A DNA stretch of 64,000 bases from Euleptes europaea. Lineage: Eukaryota > Chordata > Lepidosauria > Squamata > Sphaerodactylidae. Below are positions 41,368 to 62,706 of this stretch, one piece after another (within the stretch, counting starts at the first letter, position 1; each line of letters opens with the position of its first letter). The DNA lies in the NCBI RefSeq assembly GCF_029931775.1, contig NC_079332.1:16013186-16077185 (forward strand), read 5' to 3'. The position numbers and the translations under genes were made by a program. The notes under the pieces are model-generated. The model was not told the origin of the DNA, did no database searches, and saw only the letters and a program-made list of their open reading frames with translations.

Positions 41368-41482
41368 TGGGACTGGACTGACAGCCCCCCAAGTGGATTG
41401 ACAGCCCCTGGGACTAGCAGAAGGGTTTTAGGGCTGGATTGACAAGTGTCCCAGGCCTAGATTGACAGCCCCCCAAGTGGAC
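41368..41482 (+). repeat. Small irregular minisatellite
   Basis: The block GATTGACAGCCCC with CCAAGTGGA recurs three to four times among GGGACT spacers. Confidence 0.7.
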
Positions 41483-41498
41483 CTCTGTTCATCTCCTG

Positions 41499-41695
41499 CT
41501 CACCTGGATGGTACAGGCTAGCCTGATCTCATCAGATCTCAGAAGCTAAGCAGGGTCAGCCCTGGTTAGTACTGGGATGGAAAGGTCGTCCAGGGTTGCT
41601 CTGCAGAGGCAGGCAATGGCAAACCCACCTCTGTTCGTTGCTTGAAAACAGGGATGGCATAAGCCGGCTGCAGTTTGATGGCACTTTCCGCCACC
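41499..41695 (+). mobile_element. 5S-rRNA-derived SINE
   Basis: CTGATCTCATCAGATCTCAG, AAGCTAAGCAGGGTCAGCCC and GGTTAGTACTGGGATGG follow the 5S gene, including the internal control region. Confidence 0.85.
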
Positions 41696-42109
41696 AGTGA
41701 GTTTTGACAGCTGAGGGAAGGTTTGAAGTTGAGTCTCCCTGGTGCTGAAAAACGAGCAGCCGAGCTCAGGTTGGTCTGCAGGGGCATTCCTGCTGCCTCC
41801 AGGCCCAAGGGCAGCTCAGCTCTGCCGGTCTCCTTGCGGTGATTAATTTTGCATCAGTTTCTTCTTCTTTTTGTTCCTCTGCCGCACCCGACGCTCGGGC
41901 CATCTGCTCTGGAGTTTGACAGACCTGCAGATCCTACCCCCTCCCAGCTCTTCCTGTTCTCATTGCAGAACATGTTGTCGCCTGCCGTTCTGGTTCTCAG
42001 CACGCCTGCTTTTAAAAAATTTTGTTCCGTATTGCAGGGTTTTGCAATCCCCCCCCCCTTTGCTTGTCCAGCCACGGTTCTGTTTTGTCGTTGCTCAGCG
42101 GTGACATTT

Positions 42110-42606
42110 GAACACATGAAGCTGCCTTATACTGAATCAGACCCTTGGTCCATCAAAGTCAGTATTGTCTACTCAGACCGGCAATGGCTCTCCAGGGTCT
42201 CAGGGAGGGGTCTTTCACATCACTGACTTGCCTAGTCCCTTTAACTCAGTGGTTCCCAACCTTTTTTTAACCAGAGACCACTAGGACTTTTTTGTTCGGT
42301 GCAGGGACCCCAAGGTTCAAAATAAAAATTCTGAGAATTTGAACATAAACTTTAATCATAACTGTTAGTTAAACATGAAACTTAGAATAATATTTGAATA
42401 TATATTTTTATAATAGAGAACTTGTAATTGAAAATATTAATTTATTATGGGTTTATAACTTTGTTTCGCAGACCTTAATTTAGTTCTCACGGACCCCTGC
42501 GGGTCCGCGGACCCCTGGCTGGGAACCAGTGCTTTAACTGAAGATGCCGGGGATTGAACCTGGGACCTTCTGCATGCCAAGCAGATGCTCTACCACTGAG
42601 CCACAG
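42110..42606 (-). mobile_element. tRNA-Ala-derived SINE, split by a hAT element
   Basis: Left part 42110-42246, right part 42532-42606 (GATTGAACCTGGGACCTTCT, CCACTGAGCCACAGCC). Confidence 0.87.
42247..42531 (+). mobile_element. Non-autonomous hAT transposon, family 3
   Basis: Starts CAGTGGTTCCCAACC, ends GGGAACCAGTG, flanked by perfect CTTTAACT (42239-42246 and 42532-42539). Nearly identical to the copies at 60598 and 61484. Confidence 0.93.
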
Positions 42607-42847
42607 CCTTTACCTCCTTTCCACTCGCTCGGCTGATCTGAAATGCTCCAGACTTTCCCAAACGCCTTTCTTAGCAGCCTTGCTTACTTCGGCTGGAATT
42701 TTAACTTTTTGAGCAATGTTTTGGCTTGAGCTCTGAGCAGCCTTCTTGGATTCAACCACACTGCTGTGTCGTGTTCAGCACCACCACCTGGTTGGAAGTG
42801 ATCTGAAATGGGTTTACCCCACAGTTCATCAGCTGTGTCCTCAATGT

Positions 42848-43180
42848 GATACAGGATTGCTCTCTTGAAGTATTTGAAGGGCTGTCACTTACAGGAGGGC
42901 AGGGAGCTGTTCCTGTTGGCAGCAGAGGACAGGACTCACAAGAATGAGTTTAAATTGCGGGTGGAAAGGTACTGGCTGGATATTAGATTTTTTTTTATTA
43001 AAAAAAACAAAGCAGTTATTCAACTGGGCTGCCTAGGGAGGTGGTGAGCTCCCCCTCTCTGGCAGTCTTGAAGCAGAGGCTTGACAAACACTTGCCAGGG
43101 ATGCTCTAGGCTGATTCAGCAATGAGCAGGAGGTTGGTCTGGATGGACTCTGTGCCCCCCTTCCAACTCTATGCTTCTAG
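42848..43180 (+). mobile_element. CR1-C LINE 3' end
   Basis: CTCTTGAAGTATTTGAAGGG through TTCCAACTCTATGCTTCTAG. Confidence 0.83.
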
Positions 43181-43374
43181 GACACACACATCAAATCAGA
43201 CCACCAGTCCCTCAAGGTCAGTATTGTCTACTCAGCCTGGCAGCAGCGCTCCAGAGCCTCAAGTCATGGTCGTTCACAATCCATGCTGAATATTTTTTAA
43301 ACTGGAAATGCCGGGGATTGAACCTAGGGCCTTCTGCGCGCCAAGCAGATGTTCTACCACTGAGCCAACCCCCC
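43181..43374 (-). mobile_element. tRNA-Ala-derived SINE
   Basis: Inverted head GATTGAACCTAGGGCCTTCT and CTACCACTGAGCC. Confidence 0.8.
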
Positions 43375-43869
43375 ACCCCAATCAAGACCTTCACAATGGG
43401 TGGGTTTAGTTATATCCTTGTCTTGGGAGTTTCTTCTCTGTTAGCACTTAGTGTAGGGAAGCAAACATTGGGCAATCGTGGAATTTCTAGAACATATCGG
43501 GTGCCATTACAAGGTGGCTGCTGTGAGGAGGGAGCCGTGTCCGATCACAAAATATTGGGAGTTGCAGGTAGTTTCCGGAACCGGTGCGCCCTGCAGACTC
43601 ATGGGCTTTTCTGAACCACCTCAGATTTAGGGAAGAGAAGCTTTGGGGAGGAAGGGAATGCTTTAGTGAGTGGCCACGATGCTCGGGGGCACGGCGTTGG
43701 GGGCCACTGTCTGAGTGGCTGGTTTGAGGCTGGCTGAGCATATACCTCACTGACGGGAGCCCGAATGCAGACGCTGACTTCGCTGATCAGCAATGGAAGG
43801 AGATGGAAGAGTTCCTTCTGGCTGGACCTGTGGCATCTCACGCAAAAGCTGCAACCACCAAGAGGGGTA

Positions 43870-44168
43870 CATAGAATCACAGAGTTGGATGGAACCACCA
43901 GGGTCATCTAGTCCAACCCCCTGCACAATGCAGGATATTCACAACTACCTCCCCCCCACACACACCCAGTGACTAGAAGATGGCCAAGATGCCCTCCCTC
44001 TCATCTGCCTAAGGTCACAGAATCAGCATTGCTGACAGATGGCCATCTAGCCTCCTCTTAAAAACCGCCATGGAAGGAGGTCACCACCTCCCGAGGAAGC
44101 CTGTTCCACTGAGGAACCGCTCGAACTGTTAGAAATTTCTTCCTAATGTCTAGACAGAAACTCTTTTA
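43870..44168 (-). mobile_element. CR1-A LINE 3' end
   Basis: Starts ATAGAATCACAGAGTTGGAT (inverted octamer end) and runs to CTAATGTCTAGACAGAAACT. Confidence 0.86.
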
Positions 44169-44984
44169 TTGCCTTCCTAATACATGCTAGTTGGTCAGAA
44201 TATAAACGAAATTGCTGGAGTACTGCAGCTTGTTAGGATTGTAAAATAACCTTGATATTATCCTCTCTTTGGCATGTTAAAATCTCTGCCGATTCTCCTT
44301 TGCACCAGTCGCTGGGCCGGCTGCCCAGAACAGGCAGCTGGAGTTTCCTGAAAAGGTCAAAGCGATAAAAAGCAGAAACCAGATACGAAACAGGAAGCTG
44401 CCTGTATGCAAAGACAATTGATACCTGGCTGTCATATGCAAGAGGAGAGAAGCCAGGCAAATCCCCCACCCCACCCCCAGCCAAAGCCCTTCTGCGTTTG
44501 GTCCGGCGAGGGGTCCAGAATATGCCGCAACATGCGTTTTTAATGTGCAAAATTAGGTTTGTACTTATCACGTTTTGCCTTTTCGATCTCCCATTCCTTA
44601 AGCGAATTGTTACAGTAGTGATTGGAAGTTTAAAGAAAACATTTTTTAAAAAATTGGTTTAGCCCTTTATGGTCTGCGTGTTGTCTGTCTTAGGTTCAGC
44701 CGGCTCTGTTTCCAGCGCTTTTAAAACTCCGCGTTCCTTGGGGGGAAAGGGTGGAGGTGTGCAAATAACAAGCAAGTATTCCCTTCTGCTGCAGCTACCG
44801 CTGCTGTGAAGAGCCGTTTGGCTGTGGGGGGGAAAACAGATGGCTCCAACTCCCCCTAGTGAAACGGCTTTCGCCGAAAGGCACGTGGCAATCTAGCTGT
44901 GCTTCCTTTTCTAGCCTGAAGCCCAGGTTGTGGGGCAGCCCTGGTCCCGAATCTTTCTGCACCTTAAAACTGCCACAGAAACAT
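44169..44984. other. Intergenic, no recognised gene
   Basis: Unassigned sequence with a short C-rich patch near 44465. Confidence 0.4.
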
Positions 44985-45287
44985 TGAAGAAGAAGAGTTG
45001 GTTTTTATATGCCAACTTTCTCTACGACTTAAGGAGGAATCAAACTGGCTTACTATCACCTTCCCCAGCCCACAACAGACACCCTGTGAGGTAGGTGGGG
45101 CTGAGAGAGCTCTAAGACAGCTGTGACTAGCCCAAGGTCACCCAGCTGGCTTCGTGTGTAGGAGTGGGGAAACAAATCCAGTTCACCAGATTAGCCTCCG
45201 CTGCTCATGTGGAGGAGTGGGGAATCAAACCTGGTTCTCCAGATCAGAGTCCGCCGCTCTTAACCACTACACCACTCTGAATAGCAC
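44985..45287 (-). mobile_element. tRNA-derived SINE
   Basis: GAAGAAGAAGAGTTGGTTTT tail end to CTTAACCACTACACCACTCT head end. Confidence 0.87.
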
Positions 45288-46425
45288 CTTCTTGCAAAAA
45301 CCCCTTTTCCTTTCTTTGCAGGGAACAGTCTCTCACACATACCCTCCAATAGTCACAAGGCTCTTGTTACAAACCATGGGGGGGAAAAACCTTTATTTAA
45401 TTTTTTTTAAAAAGTATCAAGTCAACAGCGGTGAAGTTCTGTTTTTAGCCTGCTCCAAATTCTGTAGGAATTTACAGGAATCGGTTGACAAAGCCAAGTT
45501 TAATAAAGGGTATTTAATTTATTTAATTGGGCTTTTAAAAAAATTTAATTTTTTTTTAAATTTAAATTTTTTTTAAAAAGGGCTTTTGATGAGACTTGGA
45601 GGTCAGGTAACATCTTGTGAACAACCTGCAAAGGCTCCCACCTGATCCTGATCTCCTGGACCGTCCGCCCAGGTAGCTGCAGTCTGAAATTTGGCTCCAT
45701 CACTCGGCCGTTGCAGCCAATTACATCTGTCTGAACATGCTGGAAAGTTAGCAAGGAGACCCGCCTGTCTTCATAACGGTGGGAACTTGGCAAACTAATA
45801 GCTGAAGACCTTAGTCTTAAAGGCTGGTGATAACGGTGATGACTCGGGGATCTATGAAAATTCTGCTTTGAGGGAAAATGGTAACGTGAAGGAGCCCTTC
45901 AGTTTTGCACAGAAAGAGGTGGTCTCGTAGTACTTTCCTGTTTTGCTTGGCCACAAGAGCGAACACAGTGAGCAGCCCTACTCAGGATAACTGGAGCAGA
46001 ATGGGTGTGTGTGTGTGGGGGGGGAGTGACAATTCATCTCTTTCCTCCCCACCCCTGAAGGTATGAAGTAGCCAGAAATGGGAGAATGAAGGGCCCGATG
46101 GGGAGTCATTTTTTTAAACTGCCCTCCCATGCCCTTTTACAACAACGAAACTCCTTGCAAGGGAGCCATAGGAATCCTCGCTCCCTGATGCTTTAGTTTT
46201 CTAAAAGCAGGGAGCTCGCCACATGAGAGGACATTGAAAAGCTAACCAATACCCACTTTTGTCAGTCAATGCTGGCGTCATCCGGCAACGGAGGTTCTAA
46301 ATTTCACGTACTGCCACGCAGAGGGATCCCATTAGAACTGAACAGGTCCAAGGCATCCCAGTTGAAGCACCCTGCCGGTTCGGAACGGAGCTGTCGAGGA
46401 GAGGCCGGAGCGGGCGCCCTCTGCT
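45288..46425 (-). other. Possible B9D1 3' UTR and downstream sequence
   Basis: No repeat family is recognised over most of it. TTTATT at 45392-45397 (AATAAA on the minus strand) could end a long 3' UTR, but a closer signal may exist. Confidence 0.35.
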
Positions 46426-56431
<10,006 letters not shown>

Positions 56432-56481
56432 GGGGGCGCCGCGGGTCGAGAGCGGGGCCGTTGCTAAGGGCCGCGCGCCGC

Positions 56482-56496
56482 GCCTCCCTTGGCAAC
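56482..56496 (+). promoter_or_regulatory. Candidate RFX X-box upstream of B9D1
   Basis: GCCTCCCTTGGCAAC fits the degenerate X-box form RYYNYY, 1-3 spacer bases, RRNRAC. It lies 51-65 bases upstream of the B9D1 ATG. A second half-site, GTTGCT, lies at 56460-56465. Ciliary transition-zone genes are known RFX targets, so the position supports the call; binding is inferred. Confidence 0.5.
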
Positions 56497-56639
56497 GGGC
56501 CCGGCCGACGGCGGGCCGCCTGGGACAATCTTCCTTCCGCGACGGCGAAGGGGCGGGGCCGGCTCGCCTAGCCGGCGTGCGTCTCCCAAGGAGAGCCCGG
56601 GGAAAGCGCCATAGCGCCACCTGCCGGGAGCGGCCGTGA

Positions 56640-58200
56640 AGGACGATTAAACCATTCACAATGATCCAAGTGATATTATGGTGGTGCAATTACATATTGT
56701 ATATGCAATACATATCTGCTATATTAGTGTGTTTGGAGCAAGTGCGTTGTCGTGGTTGCAATGCTGATCTGGGAGACCCGGGTTCGAATCCCCACTCTGC
56801 CATGGAAGCCTGCTGGGTGACGATTAAATGACGATTAATGACGATTAAACCATTCACAATGATCCAAGAGATATTATGGTGATGCAATACATATTGTATA
56901 TGCAATACATATCTGCTATATTACTGTGTTTGGAGCAAGTGCGTTGCCGTGGTTGCAATGCTGATCTGGGAGACCCGGGTTCGAATCCCCACTCTGCCAT
57001 GGAAGCCTGCTGGGTGACGATTAAATGACGATTAATGACGATTAAACCATTCACAGTGATCCAAGAGATATTATGGTGATGCAATACATATTGTATATGC
57101 AATACATATCTGCTATATTACTGTGTTTGGAGCAAGTGCGTTGTCGTGGTTGCAGCGCTGATCTGGGAGACCCGGGTTCGAATCCCCACTCTGCCATGGA
57201 AGCCTGCTGGGTGACGATTAAATGACGATTAATGACGATTAAACCATTCACAATGATCCAAGAGATATTATGGTGATGCAATACATATTGTATATGCAAT
57301 ACATATCTGCTATATTACTGTGTTTGGAACAAGTGCGTTGCCGTGGTTGCAGTGCTGATCTGGGAGACCCGGGTTCGAATCCCCACTCTGCCATGGAAGC
57401 CTGCTGGGTGACGATTAAATGACGATTAATGACGATTAAACCATTCACAATGATCCAAGAGATATTATGGTGATGCAATACATATTGTATATGCAATACA
57501 TATCTGCTATATTACTGTGTTTGGAACAAGTGCGTTGCCGTGGTTGCAGTGCTGATCTGGGAGACCCGGGTTCGAATCCCCACTCTGCCATGGAAGCCTG
57601 CTGGGTGACGATTAAATGACGATTAATGACGATTAAACCATTCACAATGATCCAAGAGATATTATGGTGATGCAATACATATTGTATATGCAATACATAT
57701 CTGCTATATTACTGTGTTTGGAGCAAGTGCGTTGTCGTGGTTGCAGTGCTGATCTGGGAGACCCGGGTTCGAATCCCCACTCTGCCATGGAAGCCTGCTG
57801 GCTGACGATTAAATGACGATTAATGACGATTAAACCATTCACAATGATCCAAGAGATATTATGGTGATGCAATACATATTATATATGCAATACATATCTG
57901 CTATATTACTGTGTTTGGAACAAGTGCGTTGTCGTGGTTGCAGCACTGATCTGGGAGACCCGGGTTCGAATCCCCACTCTGCCATGAAAGCCTGCTGGGT
58001 GACGATTAAATGACGATTAATGACGATTAAACCATTCACAATGATCCAAGAGATATTATGGTGATGCAATACATATTGTATATGCAATACATATCTGCTA
58101 TATTACTGTGTTTGGAACAAGTGCGTTGCCGTGGTTGCAGTGCTGATCTGGGAGTCCGGGGTTCGAATCCCCACTCTGCCATGGAAGCCTGCTGGGTGAC
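56640..58200. repeat. Tandem array of about 197-base units carrying a SINE tRNA-like head
   Basis: Eight near-identical units follow each other with a 197-base period (the last is about 187). Each has an AT-rich part with small ACGATTA repeats and TATGCAATACATAT, then a tRNA-like part with box B GGTTCGAATCC and CCACTCTGCCATGGAAGCC. Box B recurs near 56780, 56978, 57175, 57372, 57569, 57766, 57963 and 58160, and a ninth near 58347 continues into a complete SINE. The array therefore seems to have grown from the 5' head and upstream flank of that SINE. Confidence 0.95.
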
Positions 58201-58289
58201 AATTAAATGATGATTAAACCATTCACAATGATCCAAGAGATATTATGGTGATGCAATACATATTGTATATGCAATACATATCTGCTATA

Positions 58290-58620
58290 TTACTGTGTTT
58301 GGAACAAGTGCGTTGCCGTGGTTGCAGGGCTGACCTGGGAGACCCGGGTTCGAATCCCCACTCTGCCATGGAAGCCTGCTGGGTGACCCCGGGCCCGTCA
58401 CATGCTGCCCAGCCTAGCCTACCTAGCAGGGTTGTGGTGCGAATAAGCCGGAGGAGAGGATCTGGGAGAGCCAGGTTCCAATGCCTGCTCTGCCGTGGAA
58501 GCTTGCTGGGTGACCTTGGGCCAGTCGCGCCCCCTCTCTGAGCTAACCTACCTCGCAGGGTTGTGGGGAGGATAAGCCATAAGCTGCATTGCATCCCCCT
58601 TGGGGAGAAAGGCGGAGTGT
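58290..58620 (+). mobile_element. Sauria-type tRNA-derived SINE
   Basis: Box B GGTTCGAATCC, the CTCTGCCATGGAAGCCTGC block and the TACCTAGCAGGGTTGTGG body are typical of the squamate Sauria SINE. The body seems to be doubled: a second CTCTGCCGTGGAAGCTTGCT block follows at about 58490 and a GGAGAAAGGCGGAGTGTCAA tail ends it. It is the right-hand end of the tandem array. Confidence 0.8.
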
Positions 58621-58704
58621 CAATCACGTCAGTAAATTGCTCAATCAAAAAATGAAATTATTCTGGAGGGATATCTTTTACAGCAGGGTGGCAGGTTTCA
58701 TGGC

Positions 58705-58872
58705 TATATTTTTGCCATCAAGTTGCAGCCAATTTATGGCAACCCCTTAGGGTTTTCGAGGGCAGAGACCCTGGACTTCTTTGGGGGTCCCCCCATGCAA
58801 ATGCTAACCAAGGCTGACCCCCGTTTCGCTTCTGAGATTGGGCTAGCCTGGGCCATCCAGGTCAGGGCTATT
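58705..58872 (-). mobile_element. 5S-rRNA-derived SINE
   Basis: Inverted: CATCAAGTTGCAGCCAATTT tail, then GAGATTGGGCTAGCCTGGGC at the 5S end. Confidence 0.75.
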
Positions 58873-59121
58873 TTGTGTGTTTATACGCACGTGTTACATT
58901 GCACCATTTCGTTGCCTTGCTTGCCGATTTTGCAATCCAGCTCATGTTATTTGTAGGCGTTACACTGGCATATTGTATATATTATATTTGTTCATTTATT
59001 TAAAACATTTATTCACTGCTTTTTTAACCTCATAGGAACTCAAAGTGGATCACAATGTGACTAATAATAAAATACAATGAAAACCGCTAGTTAAAATCAA
59101 TCATTTAAAACTGCTGGTATG

Positions 59122-59400
59122 CATAAGAACATAAGAAAGACCATGTCGGCCCATCAAGTCCAGCAGTCAAGTCCACCAAGGCCCATCAAGTCCAGCAGTC
59201 TGTTCATGCAACGGCCAACCAGGTGCCTCTAGGAAGCCAACAAACAAGACGACTGCGGCAGCATTTACCCTGCCTGTCTTCCACAGCACCCAATATATTC
59301 GGCATGCTCCTTTGATCCTGGAGAGAACAGGAATGCATCATGACTAGTATCCATTTTGACTAGTAGCCATGGATAACTCCATGAACACTCCCCTCTTAAA
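59122..59400 (-). mobile_element. CR1-B LINE 3' end
   Basis: ATAAGAACATAAGAAAGACC through ACTCCATGAACACTCCCCTC, with a short internal duplication of CCCATCAAGTCCAGCAGTC. Confidence 0.82.
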
Positions 59401-59512
59401 GCCTTTCACGTTAGGCAGAAGAGCGAATCAACTGCTGTCAGGAATAGAAATGTTTTAATTATACCATTTTAATGCATTGTTCTCTAATGTAACCTTTTTT
59501 TAAATTCACAGA

Positions 59513-59812
59513 TGATTGCATGACTTACACACATACACACACACATATATGTAAGACATACAATTATATATATATGTAAGACACACACACACACACACAT
59601 ATATATAGATATATAGATATATCTCTATCTGTCTGTCTGTCTGTCTGTCGGTCTGTCGGTCTGTCGGTCTGTCGGTCTGTCGGTCTGTCTATCTGTCTAT
59701 CTATCTCTATCTATCTCTATCTATCTCTCTATCTCTCTATCTCTATCTCTATCTCTCTATCTCTCTATCTCTCTATCTCTCTATCTCTCTATCTCTCTAT
59801 CTCTCTACAAAC
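59513..59812 (+). repeat. Compound microsatellite: (CA/TA)n, (TCTG)n, (GGTCTGTC)n, (TCTA)n, (CTCTAT)n
   Basis: About 300 bases of simple repeat pass through five related motifs in order. It is bounded by unique AT-rich sequence. Confidence 0.95.
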
Positions 59813-60300
59813 ATAGAGAAGTCTATATTTGATTATGAAGACCGACTTACCTGTCACACAGGATATTCAGGAATAGACACTCACTTGCCTGATTTTCAGG
59901 ATGTTTATATATTGAATCTGTTCTTCTGCTGGACTGTTATTTATATATTCATATGTGTATCTTGTTGTTATCTTGTTGTATGTATTGTTCCCTTTTGCAC
60001 CTACTTTCACTTTTTATAAATTAGCACTTTAATGTATTGTGTGAGTGCTGGCTGGATTCCTTCCCACCTGGAGGTTGGCAACCCTAAGCCAGGTATCTGG
60101 ACCAAGGGTTCAGCAGGTGAATTGTGCAGAAGGGCAGCTTCCGATGTGTTTCATTTGCGGCAAGTTGTCCCAGTGTAGTGAAGGGAAAGCGTTCCATAGG
60201 ATGGTGAGGTTTTAGGGTTTCACTGCTGCGTACAACGGAGTGGTTTCTAAATTCATTATGAGCACGGCTGGGAAGGGGGGTTGTGGTTCAGGTCCTTGTG
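59813..60300. other. No recognised gene; MITE D scrap
   Basis: ACCTGGAGGTTGGCAACCCT at 60067-60086 is one end of a family D MITE. The rest is AT-rich and unassigned. Confidence 0.45.
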
Positions 60301-60307
60301 TAGGAAG

Positions 60308-60560
60308 GAGGAGGAGGGGGAGAGCTGGTTTTTATATGCCGATTTGCTTTTAAGGAGAATCACACCGGCTTACAATCCCCTTCCTCTCCCCACAATAGAC
60401 ACCCTGGGAGGTAGGTGGGGCTGAGAGAGAGTGACTAGCCCAAGGTCACCCAGCAGGCTTCCTGTGTAGGAGTGGGGAAACCAACCCAGTTCACCAGATT
60501 AGAGTCTGCCGCTCATGTGGAGCAGTGGGGAATCGAACCCGGTTCTCCAGATTAAAATCC
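60308..60560 (-). mobile_element. tRNA-derived SINE, head truncated
   Basis: GAGCTGGTTTTTATATGCCG to GAACCCGGTTCTCCAGATTA. Confidence 0.85.
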
Positions 60561-60960
60561 AGAAAAGTTTAAGTGGATGTCCGGCAGCACCGTAAAGCAC
60601 TGGTTCCCAACCAGGGGTCCATGGACCCCCAGGGGTCCGCGAGAACTACATTAAGGTCCGCGAAACAAAGTTATAAACCCATAATAAATTAATATTTTCA
60701 ATTAAAAGTTCTCTATTATAAAAATATATATATTCAAATATTATTCTGAGTTTAATGTTTAACTAACAGTTATGATTAAAGTTTATTTTCCAATTCTCGG
60801 AATTTTTATTTTGAACCTTGGGGTCCCTGCACCGAACAAAAAAGTCCTAGTGGTCCCTGGTCAAAAAAAGGTTGGGAACCACTGCCGTAAAGCCTAAACA
60901 ATGTTTATTCCAGCCTGAGCTTTTGTGAGTTAGAGCCCCGTTCTTCATGTGCCTAAGAGA
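60561..60960 (-). mobile_element. Penelope-like terminal fragment, split by a hAT element
   Basis: GTCCGGCAGCACCGTAAAG at the left; CCTGAGCTTTTGTGAGTTAG after the hAT copy. Confidence 0.55.
60598..60884 (-). mobile_element. Non-autonomous hAT transposon, family 3
   Basis: Ends CACTGGTTCCCAACC and GGTTGGGAACCACTG; perfect CCGTAAAG duplication (60590-60597 and 60885-60892). Confidence 0.93.
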
Positions 60961-61030
60961 CTTTACGTACAGGAAACCTCAGGCCCGTCCCATCTACCAC
61001 GCCAATCTCAGGTAGCGTGCCCCAGGTAGC

Positions 61031-61315
61031 AGAAGAAGAAGAGTTGGTTTTCATATGCCGACTTTCTCTACCACTTAAGGATCAAACCGGCTGACAATCA
61101 CCTTTCCCCTCCCCACAACAGACACCCTGTGAGGTAGGTGGGGCTGAGAGAGCGTGACTAGCCCAAGTTCACCCAGCTGGCTTCATGTGGAGGAGAGGGG
61201 AAACCAATCCAGTTCGCCCGATTAGCCTCCGCCGCTCATGTTGGAGGAGTGGGGAATCGAACCCGCTTCCCCAGATCAGAGTCCACCGCTCCAAACCACC
61301 GCTCTTAACCATTAC
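61031..61315 (-). mobile_element. tRNA-derived SINE
   Basis: GAAGAGTTGGTTTTCATATG to CCGCTCTTAACCATTACACT. Confidence 0.86.
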
Positions 61316-61483
61316 ACTGGTACAACACAGCCTGACTTGGTGTACATCATTTGCATCTCTATATTTATAATTGTGAAGGATAAGAGCAAGTGTGGTGGCC
61401 TGGTACGAGTGTCGGGCTCGGAAGGGCCAGGTTTGGCTTCCCGCCTGGCCGCTTTCTCCTAAAACCGATTGCACACTGTAGAC

Positions 61484-61763
61484 CAGTGGTTCCCAACCTT
61501 TTTTTTGACCAGGGACCACTAGGACTTTTTTGTTCGGTGCAGGGACCCCAAGGTCCAAAACAAAAATTCAGAGAATTTGAAAATAAACTTTAATCATAAC
61601 TGTTAGTTAAACATTACACTTAGAATAATATTTGAATATATATATATATATATATATTTATAATAGAGAACTTTTAATTGAAAATATTAATTTATTATGG
61701 GTTTATAACTTTGTTTCGCGGACCTTAATGTAGTTCTCGCGGACCCCTGGTTGGGAACCAGTG
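61484..61763 (+). mobile_element. Non-autonomous hAT transposon, family 3
   Basis: CAGTGGTTCCCAACC start, GGGAACCAGTG end; perfect CTGTAGAC duplication (61476-61483 and 61764-61771). A (TA)n run at about 61638-61656 is expanded relative to the 42247 copy. Confidence 0.93.
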
Positions 61764-61771
61764 CTGTAGAC

Positions 61772-61905
61772 TCTACCCTCCAAAGATGCCATTTCCTCCC
61801 AGGGGGACCGATGATCTCCGTCGTCTGGAGATCAGGTGCAATTCCAGGAGATGGCAAAACCTCACCCAGAGTTTGGCTGCGAGTAGGGTTACCAAAGGGC
61901 CCTTT
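61772..61905. mobile_element. MITE-like repeat, family D, fragment
   Basis: CCTCCAAAGATGCCATTTCC and GTCTGGAGATCAGGTGCAAT; ends near AGGGTTACCA. Confidence 0.6.
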
Positions 61906-61914
61906 TTAACATTG

Positions 61915-62035
61915 TGTGCGCGCGTGCCGTCAAGTTGCGGCCGACTTATGGCAACCACCCGCAGGGTTTTCGAGGCAAGAGCCGTTCGCGGGTGGTTTGC
62001 CATTGCCTGCCTCCGCGAGGCACTGGGGAACTGGG
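61915..62035 (-). mobile_element. 5S/BovB-type SINE tail fragment
   Basis: GTGCCGTCAAGTTGCGGCCG and GGTTTGCCATTGCCTGCCT. Confidence 0.65.
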
Positions 62036-62061
62036 GAAGGGAGTAAACTCTTTTGGCAAAG

Positions 62062-62706
62062 CGTGGCGGGGTGATTAGAAGCGGTGGGCTTGAATGGGGA
62101 GAACCGGGTCCGATTCCCCGCTCTTCCACGTGAGCCAGCGGACTCTAATCTGGAGAACCGGGTTCGATGCCCCGCTCCTCCAAGTGAAGCCTGCTGGGAG
62201 ACCTTGGGCTAGTCACAGTTCTCTCTGAACTCTCTTAGCCTCACCTACCTCGTAAGATGCCTGTTGTAGGGAGAGGAAGGGAAGGAGATTTGATTATCCT
62301 TAAGACCAGGGGTGGGGAACCTCAGGCCCGGGGGCCGCTTCAGGCCCGCGAAACCATTTGGTCTGGCCCTTCGCGGGTCCTAGCAGATCTCTAGCTCAGA
62401 AGGATCTGTCGATCCGCCCCCTCCCGCGGACAGGAATAGCCTCAATTCAAGGCGGATGCGAGTTTGTTTTGCCGAGAAAAGGAACCCTTTCCCCCCCCTT
62501 GAAGAAGAGTCGTTCGCTATGGAGCTGCTAGGACCGCCCAAGAATATAGCAGGCTGATTTTTAATTTGATAATTTTGTATGGCCCACAAATGATGCGGTA
62601 AATATCCAAATGGCCCTTGGCAGAAAAAAGGTTCCCCACCCCTGCTTAAGAGGTAAAGAAAATCGGCATAAAAAGCCAACTCTCCTCCTCCTCCTCCTCC
62701 TCCTCC
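62062..62706 (+). mobile_element. tRNA-derived SINE, split by a hAT element
   Basis: Left part 62062-62306, right part 62645-62706 with AAATCGGCATAAAAAGCC and a (CTC)n tail. Confidence 0.84.
62307..62644 (-). mobile_element. Non-autonomous hAT transposon, family 2
   Basis: CAGGGGTGGGGAACC start and GGTTCCCCACCCCTG end, flanked by CTTAAGAC and CTTAAGAG. Reverse orientation of the 21252 copy in its inner part. Confidence 0.88.

Noticed and set aside
56690-58236. Repeated 82-codon open frames on the minus strand at 197-base spacing
   Set aside because: They are the same frame read through the tandem array; no start context, splice or family match.
56740-58370. A cluster of real tRNA genes, because box B repeats nine times
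   Set aside because: The cloverleaf is incomplete: no convincing anticodon arm or box A. They are SINE heads in tandem.
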